Source of the DNA: Pectinophora gossypiella
Lineage: Eukaryota > Arthropoda > Insecta > Lepidoptera > Gelechiidae
DNA: 64,000 nucleotides
Direction of reading: 5' to 3'
NCBI RefSeq assembly: GCF_024362695.1
Contig: NW_026063275.1
Location: forward strand, 1 to 64,000
Within the stretch, counting starts at the first letter, position 1. The number at the start of each line of letters is the position of its first letter. The position numbers and the translations under genes were made by a program. Under the pieces are notes generated by a model, which saw only the letters and a list, made by a program, of their open reading frames with translations, was not told where the DNA came from and ran no database searches. Shown here piece after piece: positions 61,910 to 64,000 of the stretch.

Positions 61910-64000
61910 ATGAGCCTAGAGTCAATAAAATACAAAAGAGGAAATTTAGAAATTTTAGACCAATTACTTCTCCCCATACACACGAGATATGTGAAGGTTC
62001 AAGGAGTGGAAGATGGCTGGAAAGTCATAAATAAAATGCAGGTAAGGATAATCTGTAATATCAGGAAAATCCAAAGCAGTAACACAATTATTATAACTTT
62101 AGAATTTACATATTTTTCCTGTTCAACTTTTCTGTTATAATAGTTAGTGGTGTTTGCGATTTATTGATGATGTATATCAGTTACATGTACACCATTATAT
62201 TATTAAGATATTCTATTACATTATTACAAAAAACTTCATCTCGTGTAACTTATAACTGATTAGAAAATAGAGGCACCTCAAATGTTATCTCATGATTGCT
62301 TATCTCTATAAAAATAACAGACTTGTCTCAATTCTTTAGTTAAGATGATAGCTTATATAGGAAGATAAGAGTGCCATACACAAAGGCTGCTGTACTGTTT
62401 GTTATCTCTGCTAACTACTTACATGCACATGTGTGCTGATTTTATTATTAAGTTATTGTATCAATTTTAATTTACTATGAACAATATTGATTTGGAATTA
62501 TTATCTGGTAGAATAGAATGTTCATTAAATATTTTTAATTAAATACCTATTTCGGAAACCACTGCCCTATTTTTTCCCTAAAAAAGTAGCATGGGAAATG
62601 CTGCACCAACAAGAGTGTGGCTCTTAAATTGATGATGATGACTTATTTCGGAACTCCAATGAATTCTGGAATTGATTTGCAGCTGATTTGATAATCTGTA
62701 AGAGACTGTAGAAAAAGGAAAAATGGTAGTTATCCCGTCTTGCTATAAATGTAACTCTGATTAACTCAATTGAGGATTATATGAGCATGAGCTTGTATTT
62801 TGTTTTGTTAAAAATTACAAATTAAAGCCAAATGACATTATTGAGTGGTAAATAACTTCAATAGTGAATGCAAAATTGTTGAGACTAAACTAAGATCTAT
62901 GACCAATAATTCTGCAGAATTCTGCTGTGCCCTGCAGAGTGTTTCAAAATTTAGTTAAATACTTTTTAATTTCGACTAATATGCTTGTGTGCATACTTTT
63001 AACTTATTCTTTATTTTCTTCCATTTTCTTTAGGTGAGAGGAGCACCAGCAATAGCTATAGTCGGATGCTTATCACTTGCTGTTGAGTTACTGAAGGACA
63101 ACTCTTCTGACAAAAAAATCATGAGACAAGAGGTCAGATAACAAATTAACATTTCAATAATACTGACAAATTACATTTGAATAACAAATTAATTAGTTCG
63201 TCAACTATTAATGATTCAATTTTATGTTGTTATTTTTGGATCTTCACTCTCTTCCAATTATAATTTTTTTTACCAAAATTAATTGCATGCCAATAAACTA
63301 ATTTTTGTTCTCTAACATGATCCCTAATTACAGATTGAAGGCAAACTCAATTATTTGGTATCTGCACGGCCAACAGCTGTAAACATCAAATTGGCAGCCG
63401 ACAAACTCATAACTTTGGCAAATGACTTGAGTGCTGATGAGAATGTTTCCCCTGACGATTTTAAAGAGAGGTGGGGAAATTATTTTAGTTTCTATAATTT
63501 GTATTGCCTAAGAAACTTAAAACTAATTTGACATTAATTTCTGTTTTAGATTTATAAGTAGTATAGAAAGTATGCTAACCAAAGACATAGAGGACAATAA
63601 GGCTATAGGCAGATTTGGTTGTGAAGCAATATTGAAAAATTTGGGAGGTGATGGTCTTGTTCGGATCCTTACACACTGCAACACGGGCTCACTGGCAACA
63701 GCTGGCTATGGAACTGCTTTGGGAGTTATAAGGTGTTTATATGAAAGGAAAAGGATTGGTATGTTGACATCACTGCAATCAAATATCTATTACACTTTAC
63801 ACTTCAAATAATGTCACTGATTGTTTCTTATATTACAAAATTTCAGAACATGTATACTGCACGGAAACTCGGCCTTATAACCAAGGAGCTAGGTTAACGG
63901 CGTATGAACTGGTTCACGAGAAAATTCCCGCGACGTTGGTCGTCGATAGCATGGTTTCTGCTCTCATGCATGCCAGAAAGATCACCGCTGTAGTTGTTGG
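61910..64000 (+). CDS. MRI1: Methylthioribose-1-phosphate isomerase (partial, 5' five exons)
   Basis: Exons 61910-62041, 63034-63132, 63334-63470, 63550-63758 and 63847-64000 onward join in frame (phases 0, 0, 2, 1). The protein starts MSLESIKYKRGNLEILDQLL and contains the family signatures VRGAPAIAIVG, THCNTGSLATAGYGTALG with the catalytic Cys, TRPYNQGARLTAYEL, and VVDSM at the second catalytic site (Asp). MRI1 converts 5-methylthioribose-1-phosphate to methylthioribulose-1-phosphate in the methionine salvage pathway. It is related to eIF2B regulatory subunits, but the Cys and Asp sites mark it as the isomerase. About 200 residues are visible; the last third lies beyond the window. Intron 1 (992 bp) contains a LINE tail. 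Confidence 0.95.
62560..62642 (+). mobile_element. LINE-type 3' tail in intron 1 of MRI1
   Basis: The segment CCACTGCCCTATTTTTTCCC through GTGGCTCTTAAATTGATGAT shares its layout with 33700-33785 and ends in a TGATGATGA microsatellite. It is an extremely 5'-truncated LINE or a SINE using the same tail. Confidence 0.5.

Overview
This window looks like nuclear DNA of a moth or butterfly (Lepidoptera). It is AT-rich, the host genes are split by introns with GT-AG borders, and many of the repeats are types I recognise as common in lepidopteran genomes: elements bounded by AACCCCCGAC/GTCGGGGGTT, elements ending in GAAGTCGGTT, tRNA-related SINEs ending in GATAGAAGAAGAA, and LINE tails ending in TGATGATGA. 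The species cannot be named from the sequence alone.

Layout. 1-3880: a 165-bp satellite with a higher-order pattern of about seven monomers. 3881-6657: AT-rich spacer with one more GC-rich patch. 6658-12348 (minus): a Helitron with an unbroken 1,896-residue Rep-helicase ORF, an in-frame 45-bp repeat array and a cysteine-protease-like N-terminus. 12349-16300: spacer with MITEs, then the probable 5' end of an unidentified minus-strand host gene (coding exon 15880-15970, with an E2F-like site upstream). 16534-28398: a giant, nearly perfect palindrome (arms 4.7 and 5.4 kb) with an intact Tc1 transposon in its loop. 28417-33088: three tandem copies of a satellite-forming, Helitron-like element that also makes up the inner part of both palindrome arms. 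33275-33790: SINE and LINE tails. 36159-38434 (plus): a three-exon Ly-6/three-finger GPI-anchored protein gene. 39811-55479 (minus): a full-length BEL/Pao LTR retrotransposon with a 5-bp target duplication; its left LTR is split by a full-length I-type LINE (40970-46508) with its own 12-bp target duplication. 57134-58573: a foldback element with 8-bp target duplications. 58977-59974 (minus): cyclophilin A, two exons. 60768-61604: two polyadenylated retroposons inserted one after the other. 61910-64000 (plus): the first five exons of methylthioribose-1-phosphate isomerase, running off the right edge.

Host genes. Cyclophilin A (cytosolic prolyl isomerase) and MRI1 (methionine salvage) are divergently transcribed from a spacer of about 1.9 kb whose middle is occupied by the two retroposons. 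The Ly-6 gene probably encodes a small extracellular membrane-anchored protein. The rest of the window is mobile DNA, and its nested insertions, target duplications and truncations let the order of events be read directly.
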